From: JACTUC01 sp964477685
GTDB lineage: Archaea > Thermoproteota > Methanomethylicia > Methanomethylicales > Methanomethylicaceae
Direction: 5' to 3'
NCBI GenBank assembly: GCA_964477685.1
Contig: CAYZHK010000001.1
Location: 1-60,090 of the forward strand
Length of the DNA: 60,090 bases
Shown: in pieces, positions 1-7,198 of the stretch
How positions within the stretch are numbered: position 1 is the first letter of the stretch
How the letters are laid out: each line of letters opens with the position of its first letter
Position numbers and translations under genes: made by a program
The notes under the pieces: model-generated
What the model was told of the DNA's origin: nothing
What the model saw: only the letters and a program-made list of their open reading frames with translations
The model's database searches: none

Positions 1-693
1 TGGACATCCCAGAATGGCACCACTACGACCCTTGGCGGCAACTGGACAGTAACAGCCAATTACACAAAGCAACACCTCGTCTCCTTCAGCACTGGTTTGG
101 GCGGTTCAGTGAATCCATCTGGAAGCAACTGGTATGACCTTGCAAGCATTATAGATATCTCCGCAACCGCCGACCAAGACTACAAATTTGTCAACTGGTC
201 CTCTACGGGCTACATCTATTTCATGACTGGCTCCACTAACAGTAATACATCTGTATATATCAACGGCGGGGGCACAGTTACAGCCAACTTTCAACTATTT
301 GACATTACTCCCCCCACAGTAATGGGAATTAGCCCAGCTAATGGCAGCAAGGTAATAACCAACCAGACAACGATAGGCGCTTCTTACTCGGATAGAATTG
401 CCATAGACGTAGCATCGGTCGTTCTGAAAGTGGATGGCAATGATGTCACGTCAGCGGTCTCGGTCACCTCGACAGGGGTCAGCTACCCTGTAACGCTGGC
501 TAATGGAACCCACGATGTAGAGCTGACCGTCAAAGACATGTCTGGCAACCCAACAGTCGCTGCATGGTCGTTCACAATCAATGTATTGCCCCTTTCCGGC
601 GGCTTGCCAATCGAAATTATAGGTGGAATCGCCGTGGCTGGAGCTATCGGGATAGCAATCTTGGTATTTTTCGTGCGGAGGAAGGCGCTCTAA
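1..693 (+). CDS. Surface protein with InlB-type repeat and C-terminal membrane anchor (5' partial)
   Basis: The frame is open from the first base of the window, so the N-terminus is missing; the TTG at 97 is only the first possible internal start. The visible part has a Gly/Asn/Ser/Thr-rich domain resembling divergent InlB B-repeats (Flg_new_2 type, with a VNPSG start and a FVNW core), followed by an Ig-like beta-sandwich segment beginning DITPPTV. It ends in a hydrophobic helix (IEIIGGIAVAGAIGIAILVFFV) and a short basic RRKAL tail, the usual stop-transfer anchor. The bulk should therefore face outward, as in archaeal cell-surface or adhesin-like proteins. The stop at 691 lies 16 bases before the 3' end of the convergent tRNA-Phe gene. 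Function beyond surface exposure is unknown. Confidence 0.75.
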   Translation, partial: WTSQNGTTTTLGGNWTVTANYTKQHLVSFSTGLGGSVNPSGSNWYDLASIIDISATADQDYKFVNWSSTGYIYFMTGSTNSNTSVYINGGGTVTANFQLFDITPPTVMGISPANGSKVITNQTTIGASYSDRIAIDVASVVLKVDGNDVTSAVSVTSTGVSYPVTLANGTHDVELTVKDMSGNPTVAAWSFTINVLPLSGGLPIEIIGGIAVAGAIGIAILVFFVRRKAL

Positions 694-708
694 TGGAAAA
701 TGATGATG

Positions 709-785
709 TGGTGCCCGAGGCCGGACTTGAACCAGCGACACTCCGGTCTTCAGCCGGATGCTCTCCCAGGCTGAGCTACTCGGGC
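709..785 (-). tRNA. tRNA-Phe (GAA), CCA encoded
   Basis: On the minus strand the acceptor arms GCCCGAG and CTCGGGC pair fully. The D arm carries GCTC/GAGC, the anticodon stem is TCCGG/CCGGA with loop CTGAAGA (anticodon GAA), and the T arm is GCTGG-TTCAAGT-CCGGC. The discriminator is A and CCA is encoded at 711-709. No intron is needed to close the cloverleaf. Its TATA box lies at about 807-819. Confidence 0.96.
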
Positions 786-805
786 TTCCGTTGGTCTATT
801 GAGGA

Positions 806-820
806 ATGCCTTTTATAAGC
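806..820 (-). promoter_or_regulatory. TATA box of tRNA-Phe
   Basis: Read on the minus strand, GGCTTATAAAAGG lies about 22-34 bases before the tRNA 5' end at 785, the expected archaeal TATA spacing. Confidence 0.6.
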
Positions 821-845
821 CTTTTTTTGGCTCCCCACAACTAGA

Positions 846-858
846 TTTTTATTATATG
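846..858 (+). promoter_or_regulatory. TATA box of candidate ncRNA
   Basis: The AT-rich block TTTTTATTATATG sits about 25 bases before the GC-rich hairpin that starts near 873. No convincing ORF follows (the ATG at 866 gives only 18 codons), so the promoter probably serves an RNA gene. Confidence 0.45.
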
Positions 859-870
859 GGCTACCATGTT

Positions 871-962
871 ACTCGGGGGCAATGCTCGCTCAGAGTTAAA
901 AGGACCGAAAGGGATGACTTGAAGGCATTAGTGATAGCCCCCAACCATCAGCATCGAACTTT
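871..962 (+). ncRNA. Candidate structured small RNA
   Basis: GGGGGC (875-880) pairs with GCCCCC (937-942), and the directly adjoining AATGC (881-885) pairs with GCATT (925-929). This leaves an asymmetric bulge AGTGATA on the 3' side, which could hold a kink-turn, and a loop of about 39 bases. A TATA box lies one promoter distance upstream, and a T run (960-964) follows, which could end transcription. The layout fits an archaeal guide RNA or other small RNA. I cannot assign a family: canonical C/D boxes are not clear and no certain ACA box is visible. The T run also overlaps the tRNA-Gly TATA box. Confidence 0.35.
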
Positions 963-967
963 TTAAA
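956..967 (+). promoter_or_regulatory. TATA box of tRNA-Gly
   Basis: The sequence CTTTTTAAATAG lies about 30 bases before the tRNA-Gly 5' end at 996. Confidence 0.6.
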
Positions 968-995
968 TAGCCCCTCCGCAAATTGTCTCAAGGTT

Positions 996-1092
996 GCGGC
1001 CGTAGTCTAGCCTGGTCTAGGACGTTAGCCTGCCAAAGGCTAATGCCTGCCGAACGCTAAGAACCCGGGTTCAAATCCCGGCGGCCGCACCA
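996..1092 (+). tRNA. tRNA-Gly (GCC) with a 19-nt anticodon-loop intron, CCA encoded
   Basis: The acceptor arms are GCGGCCG (996-1002) and CGGCCGC (1082-1088), the D stem GTCT/GGAC, and the T arm CCGGG-TTCAAAT-CCCGG. The anticodon stem is TTAGC (1025-1029)/GCTAA (1056-1060), which leaves 26 bases instead of 7. Removing 1036-1054 gives loop CTGCCAC with anticodon GCC at 1032-1034, an intron at the usual 37/38 site. The precursor folds into a BHB-like motif: inner hairpin AGGC-TAAT-GCCT, 3-nt bulges CAA and AAC, and a central helix CTGC/GCCG with one T-C mismatch. The intron boundaries are inferred from this fold. Discriminator A and CCA (1090-1092) are encoded. Confidence 0.9.
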
Positions 1093-1165
1093 TTAAAGAT
1101 TCCATACGTTACATTTTTTAACCACAAACGCCAGTAGCAATTCTGTCGTTTCGGGGTGTTCATCA

Positions 1166-1615
1166 CTGCAGCCCAGAGAAAAGACATCGGTCATAGACAG
1201 GCTTAGGAAGTATGTCAACAGCCATGTCGAGGTTCACCTCATTGATGGCCAGGTGATCAAGGGGAAGCTTGTCCAGATCGACGACGACCTCATGAACATC
1301 TTCATTGAGGGGTGCATGGATGCCAGCGGCAGGGTCTCGCCCGCCGCCGTCATAATGGGCAGCTCCATATCCCACGTCAACATAGTCTCCTTTCCGGTCG
1401 AGGAGTCCCTGGAGGAGAAGGTATTCCTGCTGCTGCTGAACAACGGAAACATGACCACCGACGAGATCGCCAAGATGCTCAACGAGAAGCCCGGCAGCGT
1501 CGTCTCCGCCATCAACCGGCTCAGAAAAAGGGGCCTGATCACCATGACAAGGGAACGGCTGCCGAAGAAGCTCGGGCGCTCGGGCTCAAAGGATTTTAAC
1601 CCGCGCACGGAATGA
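1166..1615 (+). CDS. Lsm/Sm-fold protein with C-terminal winged helix (start uncertain)
   Basis: The frame is open from 1097 to 1615. Residues downstream of about 1190 read as a Sm core (VEVHLIDGQVIKGKLVQIDDD, then SHVNIVS), followed by a winged-helix segment (MTTDEIAKMLNEKPGSVVSAINRLRKRGLI) and a basic tail. RNA- or DNA-linked regulation is a reasonable inference. The first ATG/GTG/TTG in frame is GTG 1253, which would cut the Sm fold in two. I place the start at CTG 1166, eight bases after a GGGGTG, but this is provisional. A T-rich element near 1111-1120 may be the promoter. The stop overlaps the next ATG (ATGA). Confidence 0.6.
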   Translation: MQPREKTSVIDRLRKYVNSHVEVHLIDGQVIKGKLVQIDDDLMNIFIEGCMDASGRVSPAAVIMGSSISHVNIVSFPVEESLEEKVFLLLLNNGNMTTDEIAKMLNEKPGSVVSAINRLRKRGLITMTRERLPKKLGRSGSKDFNPRTE

Positions 1616-1776
1616 TCAGCTTGGCGGGCGATGATGAAAAGTCCCAAAGACGCAAGGATGATTTGGATCTTGAGTGCAGGGAGCTCGCCATTTTGCGGCC
1701 GCTCCGCCGGGTGGCTTCATTGTCTCTAGCCTGCCAAAGCCATCGGCCCGTGCAAAACCGGCAGGTTGAACAGTAA
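1612..1776 (+). CDS. Small hypothetical protein (54 aa)
   Basis: This ORF starts at an ATG overlapping the stop of the Lsm-winged-helix gene (ATGA), an arrangement typical of translational coupling. The product is charged at its N-terminus (GDDEKSQRRKDDLDLE) and has no recognisable motif. It ends just before the TATA box of the next gene. It could equally be chance; only the coupled start supports it. Confidence 0.25.
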   Translation: MISLAGDDEKSQRRKDDLDLECRELAILRPLRRVASLSLACQSHRPVQNRQVEQ

Positions 1777-1780
1777 AATC

Positions 1781-1790
1781 TTATTATATA
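1781..1790 (+). promoter_or_regulatory. TATA box of the alpha-glucan island
   Basis: TTATTATATA is centred about 30 bases before the GTG at 1816, implying a transcript that starts at or very near the start codon of the first glycosyltransferase gene. Confidence 0.55.
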
Positions 1791-1815
1791 CAATATCAGA
1801 AATGAGAGCGTTCTG

Positions 1816-3069
1816 GTGTTGGCTTTGAATATTGCGCTCTTCACGTGGGAATACCCCCCCAAGATCGTGGGGGGCCTAGGGACCTATACCTATGAACTGA
1901 CAAGGCAGCTGGTCAAGATGGAGCAAAACATCTCTGTCTTCACCATGAACGACGGGAGCCTAAAGACCCGTGAATTGATGAACGGCGTCGAGGTCCACAG
2001 GCCAAAACTGATAGACATATCCGGCATGCTGCCCGAGGCAGTGACCGACGAAATCAAGAGATCCGGCTCAGGCCTCAAGAACTTTTCAGACGTGATGCTC
2101 TATAACATCCTGGCCAGCACGAAGATAGTCAGCGACCTTATTCCCCTTGAGAGGATGCACTTCGACGTGCTCTCGGTCCACGACTGGCTCTCCTCCATGG
2201 CAGGGATAGTTGTGAAGAGCAGCACCAACATCCCCATGGTCTTCCACCTCCACTCCACCGAAAAGGGGAGGAGCCTGGGCGATGGCTCGCGGATAATAGA
2301 CGAGCTGGAGCACAAGGCAGCTCAGGAAGCCGATAAGATCATAACAGTCTCCCATGCCATGAAGGGGGAACTCGTCTCCTATGGCTTCAGCTCCGAAAAG
2401 ATCGAGGTTGTCTGGAACGGCGTGGACCCCAACAAGTACTCCCCCGACAGCGTGCCCAAAGCCGCCATAGAGAAGGTCCGAGCCTCCTACGGCATAGCAC
2501 CGGAGGAGAAGATGATCCTCTACCTCGGCCGCCTGAGCGGCGTCAAAGGGGTTGACCGGCTGGTCATGGCTATGCAGAATGTCGTCCAGAACTTCCCCAA
2601 GACGAAGCTGGTCATTGTTGGGAAGGGGGAACTTGAGGGGGACCTGACCCGCCTCAGCGATAGCCTGGGCCTCAGCAACAACGTGATCTTCAACCTGAAC
2701 ATGATCCCGGAGCAGGAGCGCATCGCCCATTATGCAGCCTGTGACCTGGCGGTTTTCCCCAGCTTCTACGAGCCCTTCGGGATAGTGGCCTTGGAGGCCA
2801 TGGCAATGGAGAAGCCAATCGTCGTCGGGGCCCGAGGCGTGAGCGGGTTCAGGGAGATCGTTGTGGCATCGGGGACCGACATGACCGGCTACCACATCAA
2901 CCCCTACGACCCGCAGGATATAGCTTGGGGGGTGAAGAGCACCCTCTCGGACGAGAACCACATGAGGATGATGGGGAAAAACGGAAGGAAAAGGGTCCTG
3001 CAGGAGTTCACTTGGGAGAAGATCTCCAGGCAGGCATTCAAAGTTTACCAGAATGTAGCATCCAAGTGA
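1816..3069 (+). CDS. Glycogen synthase-like glycosyltransferase (GT4/GT5, GT-B fold)
   Basis: The 417-residue protein begins with the WEYPPKIVGGLGTY motif typical of starch/glycogen synthase-like enzymes, whose Gly-rich loop binds the nucleotide sugar. It continues with the HDWLSS and HLHSTEKGRS segments of the N-terminal Rossmann domain. The C-terminal domain carries YLGRLSGVKG and the nucleotide-sugar motif FYEPFGIVALEAM (E-x7-E). Length and motifs fit the archaeal glycogen synthase clade, which uses ADP- or UDP-glucose; the donor cannot be read from the sequence. It is the first gene of an island with MalQ, GlgB and a GH57 enzyme, so elongation of an alpha-1,4-glucan is the likely role. 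GTG 1816 is chosen because of the TATA box; TTG 1825 would give the equally plausible start MNIALFTWEYPP. Confidence 0.85.
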   Translation: MLALNIALFTWEYPPKIVGGLGTYTYELTRQLVKMEQNISVFTMNDGSLKTRELMNGVEVHRPKLIDISGMLPEAVTDEIKRSGSGLKNFSDVMLYNILASTKIVSDLIPLERMHFDVLSVHDWLSSMAGIVVKSSTNIPMVFHLHSTEKGRSLGDGSRIIDELEHKAAQEADKIITVSHAMKGELVSYGFSSEKIEVVWNGVDPNKYSPDSVPKAAIEKVRASYGIAPEEKMILYLGRLSGVKGVDRLVMAMQNVVQNFPKTKLVIVGKGELEGDLTRLSDSLGLSNNVIFNLNMIPEQERIAHYAACDLAVFPSFYEPFGIVALEAMAMEKPIVVGARGVSGFREIVVASGTDMTGYHINPYDPQDIAWGVKSTLSDENHMRMMGKNGRKRVLQEFTWEKISRQAFKVYQNVASK

Positions 3070-3140
3070 TGCCCACTTGAAAAAGAAGTTCGTACCCCTG
3101 AAGGTCGCCCCTGCCGGCGAGCCATGGACGCGTGGTACCG

Positions 3141-5564
3141 ATGGCTAGATATGTCTGTATCCACGGCCACTTCTACCAGCCCCCCCGGGAGAACCCGTGG
3201 CTGGAGAAGGTGGAGATGGAGGAGGGGGCTTCCCCATACCATGACTGGAACCACAGGATCACTGCCGAATGCTACGCCCCAAATGCCGCCTCCAGGATAA
3301 TGGATTCGCAGAACATGATCCTTGATATTGTCAACAACTATTCGCTCATCAGCTTCAACTTCGGCCCCACCCTCCTATCCTGGATGGAGCGCGAATCTCC
3401 AGAGGTGTACCGGTCCATCCTGGAGGCGGACACGAAAAGCATGTCCAACTTCTCCGGCCATGGCTCTGCCTTGGCCCTGCCCTACAACCATATCATAATG
3501 CCCCTCGCCAACCTGAGGGACAAAAAGACCCAGGTGCTCTGGGGCATAAGGGATTTTTCACTGCGCTTCGGGAGGCGCCCCCAGGGGATGTGGCTTCCCG
3601 AGACTGCCGTCGACCTTGAGACCCTGGAGGTCCTGGCTGAAGAGGGGATCGAATTCACCATCCTGGCACCCCACCAGGCTTCAGCACTCCGAAGCCTGGA
3701 CGGTGGCGACTGGACCGAGGTCAGGGAGGGCAATATCGACACCAAGGTCCCATACCTGTGCAGGCTCGCCTCCGGGAGGTCCATCGCCATCTTCTTCTAC
3801 AACCAGCAGATCTCCAACGGAGTCGCATTCTCAACCCTTTTGGCCAACGGCGAGGGATTGGCAAAGACGATAATGGGGGCGTTCTCGGACGACACCCAGG
3901 CCGACCAGTTGGTCCACTTCGCCACTGACGGCGAAACCTACGGCCACCACTATAAATTCGGCGAGATGGCCCTCTCCTACTGCCTCCACAGCATCCGCGA
4001 GGGCGGAAAGGCAAAGATAACCAACTATGGGGAGCACCTGGCTCGCAGCCCTCCCAGACATGAGGTGAGGATTCGCGAAAACACTTCATGGAGCTGTCCC
4101 CACGGCATCGAAAGGTGGAGGAGCAACTGCGGCTGCAGCGTCAGTGGAAGGGGCAGCCAGGCGTGGAGGAAGCCGCTGAGGGAAGTGATGGACTGGCTCC
4201 GCGATTCGCTCTCCGGGCTCTATGAGGCCGAGGCCTCCAAGTACCTCCTTGACCCCTGGTCTGCAAGGGACGAGTACATAGCTGCAGTTATGGATAGGGG
4301 GAGGGGGAACGTCGAGGCATTCCTCAGGAGCCATTCTAGGAGGGATCTCTCCCAGGAGGAAATGGTCAGTGCGCTGAGGCTCCTGGAGCTGCAGCGGAAC
4401 GCGATGCTCATGTACACGAGCTGCGGGTGGTACTTTGACGACATATCCGGCCTTGAGGCCAAGCTTGTGATGAAGTATGCGGCCCGCAGCATCCAGCTTG
4501 CCCGGGACGTCTCCGGAATCGACCTCGAGGGGGGCTATTTGGAGAGGCTGAGAGTTGCCCGCAGCGGCAGCGGTGAACTGCTCAGCGGGGCAGATATTTA
4601 CCTGAGGGCCATAAAGCCCGAGGTCACCGACCTGATGAAGGTTTGCGTGCACTATGCGATCTCGTCCATATTCAACAGCCACGGCGGCGAGGCCACGAAG
4701 GTCTTCTCCTACACCGTCAGGGACGAGGCCTTCCTCCCGATGAGGGTGGGGAGGTTAACACTTCTCATAGGCCGCTCGAAGATCACATCGGACATCACCT
4801 GGGAGAGCCAGACTGCCAGCTATGCCGTCCTATGGCTGGGCGGCAACATGATCTATGGGGGCGCCAGGGCCGACATGAGCCTTGAGCAGTTCCATTTGGC
4901 CCGCGACAACCTCCAACGCGCCTTTGGGGAGGGCGAGATCCACCAGGTGATTTCGGCCATAACGGAGAGGTTCAGGACCCCAACCTGCCCGCCCTGCACG
5001 CTCAAGGACCTCTTCAAGGACAAACAGATCGAGATCATCGGCAGAACCCTACAGGCGACCGTAGAGAGGGTCACAGACTCCTACTTGCAGATCTTCAATG
5101 AGAACCGCTCGGCGCTCGAGACCCTTTCGGGCCTTGGCGCCAAGCCCCCCTTGGAGCTGCAGGCGGCCGCCGAGGTAATCCTCACCAAGGAGGCAGTCAC
5201 ACTGTTGGCCAGGGAAAAGGTCGATCTGGCCAAGCTCGAATCCATCCTCCGGGACGTGAAAAATCTTCAGATGGTGCTCGGCAGGGAGATGATCGCGATG
5301 GAAGCCCAGCGGAGAATCGAGGCCGATGTGGAAGCCCTTGCAGGGGATCCTTGGAGCATGGAAAAGGCTGAAACCCTCGACCGCCTCATCTCGCTGACCC
5401 TCCAGATGGGCCTCCCACTCAACCTCTGGAGGGCCCAGAACAAATGGTACTACCTTGTGGAGCGGCTAAAATCCGGGGCCGCCGGCAGGGGCAGTGGCAT
5501 TCCACCCGCCCCGTTTCCAGAGCCGTTCGCAAGGATCTCAGAGCATCTGAGGGTAAGGCTCTAG
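3141..5564 (+). CDS. GH57 glycoside hydrolase with DUF3536 region
   Basis: This protein of about 807 residues opens with CIHGHFYQPPRENPW, the signature of the GH57 subfamily carrying a DUF3536 domain. The N-terminal (beta/alpha)7 barrel holds GMWLPETAVD, whose Glu is the expected nucleophile, and HFATDGETYGHH, whose Asp is the expected acid/base. The C-terminal 400 residues are helical. GH57 enzymes act on alpha-glucans as amylases, glucanotransferases, branching enzymes or amylopullulanases; the exact activity of this subfamily is not established. ATG 3141 is preferred over GTG 3132 because it begins MARYVCIHGHFY and follows GTGG at a short spacing. It lies 71 bases after the glycogen synthase-like gene and 19 before malQ, probably in one operon. 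Confidence 0.85.
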   Translation: MARYVCIHGHFYQPPRENPWLEKVEMEEGASPYHDWNHRITAECYAPNAASRIMDSQNMILDIVNNYSLISFNFGPTLLSWMERESPEVYRSILEADTKSMSNFSGHGSALALPYNHIIMPLANLRDKKTQVLWGIRDFSLRFGRRPQGMWLPETAVDLETLEVLAEEGIEFTILAPHQASALRSLDGGDWTEVREGNIDTKVPYLCRLASGRSIAIFFYNQQISNGVAFSTLLANGEGLAKTIMGAFSDDTQADQLVHFATDGETYGHHYKFGEMALSYCLHSIREGGKAKITNYGEHLARSPPRHEVRIRENTSWSCPHGIERWRSNCGCSVSGRGSQAWRKPLREVMDWLRDSLSGLYEAEASKYLLDPWSARDEYIAAVMDRGRGNVEAFLRSHSRRDLSQEEMVSALRLLELQRNAMLMYTSCGWYFDDISGLEAKLVMKYAARSIQLARDVSGIDLEGGYLERLRVARSGSGELLSGADIYLRAIKPEVTDLMKVCVHYAISSIFNSHGGEATKVFSYTVRDEAFLPMRVGRLTLLIGRSKITSDITWESQTASYAVLWLGGNMIYGGARADMSLEQFHLARDNLQRAFGEGEIHQVISAITERFRTPTCPPCTLKDLFKDKQIEIIGRTLQATVERVTDSYLQIFNENRSALETLSGLGAKPPLELQAAAEVILTKEAVTLLAREKVDLAKLESILRDVKNLQMVLGREMIAMEAQRRIEADVEALAGDPWSMEKAETLDRLISLTLQMGLPLNLWRAQNKWYYLVERLKSGAAGRGSGIPPAPFPEPFARISEHLRVRL

Positions 5565-5583
5565 GCTGCCGGGGTGATGACCA

Positions 5584-7080
5584 ATGGCTTTTCTCCAGAA
5601 CAGGTCCAGCGGGACACTCCTCCACATCAGCGTGCTGCCTTCGCCGTTTGGGATAGGGGATCTCGGCCCAACAGCCTATCGCTTCGCGGATATACTGGCC
5701 GAGGCAGGCCACCGCTACTGGCAGGTGCTCCCGCTCAACCCGACCAGCGTGGAGTGCGGCAATTCGCCCTACACCTCCGAATCGGGCTATGCCGGAAACC
5801 TCCTGTTCATAAGCCCCGAAAAATTAGCCAGCGGTGGTCTCCTCGGGGGCGATTGCTCTGTCTATGCCGCACCGGACAGCAGCAGCATCGACTATGGCGC
5901 GGCCACAAGGGCAAAGGAGGGCATCCTCAGGAAGGCATACCTGACCTTCAGGGTGCGGCGGAAGGACTTTGAAGACGATTACGGTGCATTCGAGGGGGCG
6001 CATTCGGGCTGGCTCGAGGACTATGCGCTCTACAAAGCCCTCTGGGACGGCTACGGGCAACCGTGGTACAGGTGGCCCGAGCACTTCAGGGCACATGAGG
6101 AGAGCCCGCTGAGGGCCCTCCAAGGCTCGGAGAACGTGCGCTTCCACAAGTTCTGCCAATACGCCTTCTTCAGCCAGTGGCAGGAACTCAAGGACCACTG
6201 CAGGGGGAGGGGGATCAGCCTGATAGGTGACCTCCCCTACTATGTGAGCCACGACAGCGCAGATGTCTGGGCAAACCAGAAGAGCTACAAACTGGGTCCA
6301 GACCACAAACCAACGGCTGTGAGCGGCGTTCCGCCCGACTATTTCAGCGCCAGCGGACAACTGTGGGGGCACCCCGTCTATGACTGGAACCGCATCCTGG
6401 AGGATGGCTTTGAGCTCTGGACCAGGAGGATAGGCCACAACCTGAAGCTCTTTGATGCCCTCAGGATCGACCACTTCAGAGGGCTTCTCGCATACTGGGA
6501 GGTCCCCGCCGGGGCGACCACTGCGGCCAAGGGCAAATGGGTCAAAATCCCCTCGGGCCTTGCCCTAGGGGCCCTCCAGAGGCGTTTCCCCTCCTTGCCT
6601 TTCATTGCAGAGGACCTCGGCATGATAACCGAGGATGTCAGGGATGCCATGAAGCGGCTTGGTCTTCCGGGTATGCGGGTGCTGATCTTTGGCTTTGACG
6701 GCGACCCGGCCAACCCCCACCTCCCCGCTAACCACCCCGAGAACTCCATTGCCTATACGGGGACCCATGACACGAACACTGCCAGGGGCTGGTACACGGA
6801 GGAGGCCAACGAAACCGTCCGCCGAATGCTCTTCAAACTCATCGGATCCCCCGTGCCGGAGGGGGAAATCAGCTGGGCCATGATGCGGCTGGCCTCCAGC
6901 TCGAGGGCAAGGCTCTCCGTCTTCCCCATCCAGGACATCCTCTCCCTGGGCTCCGAATCGAGGCTCAACCGCCCCTCGGTGGCCAAGGGCAACTATCTGT
7001 GGAGGCTGACGGCCAGCCAGCTCGAAGCCATTCCAGCCCAAAGGCTCCGGGAGATGGCGACCGAGAGCAACCGCATCTGA
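5584..7080 (+). CDS. malQ: 4-alpha-glucanotransferase (GH77, amylomaltase/D-enzyme)
   Basis: The 498-residue protein has the GH77 hallmarks: YWQVLPLNPTS near the N-terminus, LRIDHFRGL with the nucleophile Asp, IAEDLGMITEDV with the acid/base Glu, and YTGTHDTNTARGWY with the transition-state Asp. It moves segments of alpha-1,4-glucan between chains, releasing glucose, in the cytoplasm. The length is normal for a bacterial-type MalQ without extra N-terminal domains. The start at 5584 follows GGGGTGATG at a good distance. In this island it probably reshapes malto-oligosaccharides for glycogen turnover. Confidence 0.95.
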   Translation: MAFLQNRSSGTLLHISVLPSPFGIGDLGPTAYRFADILAEAGHRYWQVLPLNPTSVECGNSPYTSESGYAGNLLFISPEKLASGGLLGGDCSVYAAPDSSSIDYGAATRAKEGILRKAYLTFRVRRKDFEDDYGAFEGAHSGWLEDYALYKALWDGYGQPWYRWPEHFRAHEESPLRALQGSENVRFHKFCQYAFFSQWQELKDHCRGRGISLIGDLPYYVSHDSADVWANQKSYKLGPDHKPTAVSGVPPDYFSASGQLWGHPVYDWNRILEDGFELWTRRIGHNLKLFDALRIDHFRGLLAYWEVPAGATTAAKGKWVKIPSGLALGALQRRFPSLPFIAEDLGMITEDVRDAMKRLGLPGMRVLIFGFDGDPANPHLPANHPENSIAYTGTHDTNTARGWYTEEANETVRRMLFKLIGSPVPEGEISWAMMRLASSSRARLSVFPIQDILSLGSESRLNRPSVAKGNYLWRLTASQLEAIPAQRLREMATESNRI

Positions 7081-7198
7081 CGAAAGCTATTTCTGCCGAC
7101 CAAAGGGAACTAGATAGTATAGCCTGACGGCAATCCCTAAAGCGGGCGCTCCCGGAACCCTCCGATGGCAATGACCCTGCGCCTGCGGAGGGGAAATC

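Noticed and set aside
2086..2961. Long minus-strand ORF inside the glycogen synthase-like gene
   Set aside because: Its composition (His/Val/Glu-rich, no motif) is that of a shadow frame opposite a high-GC gene; similar long antisense frames occur opposite GlgB, thermosome and GH57 genes.
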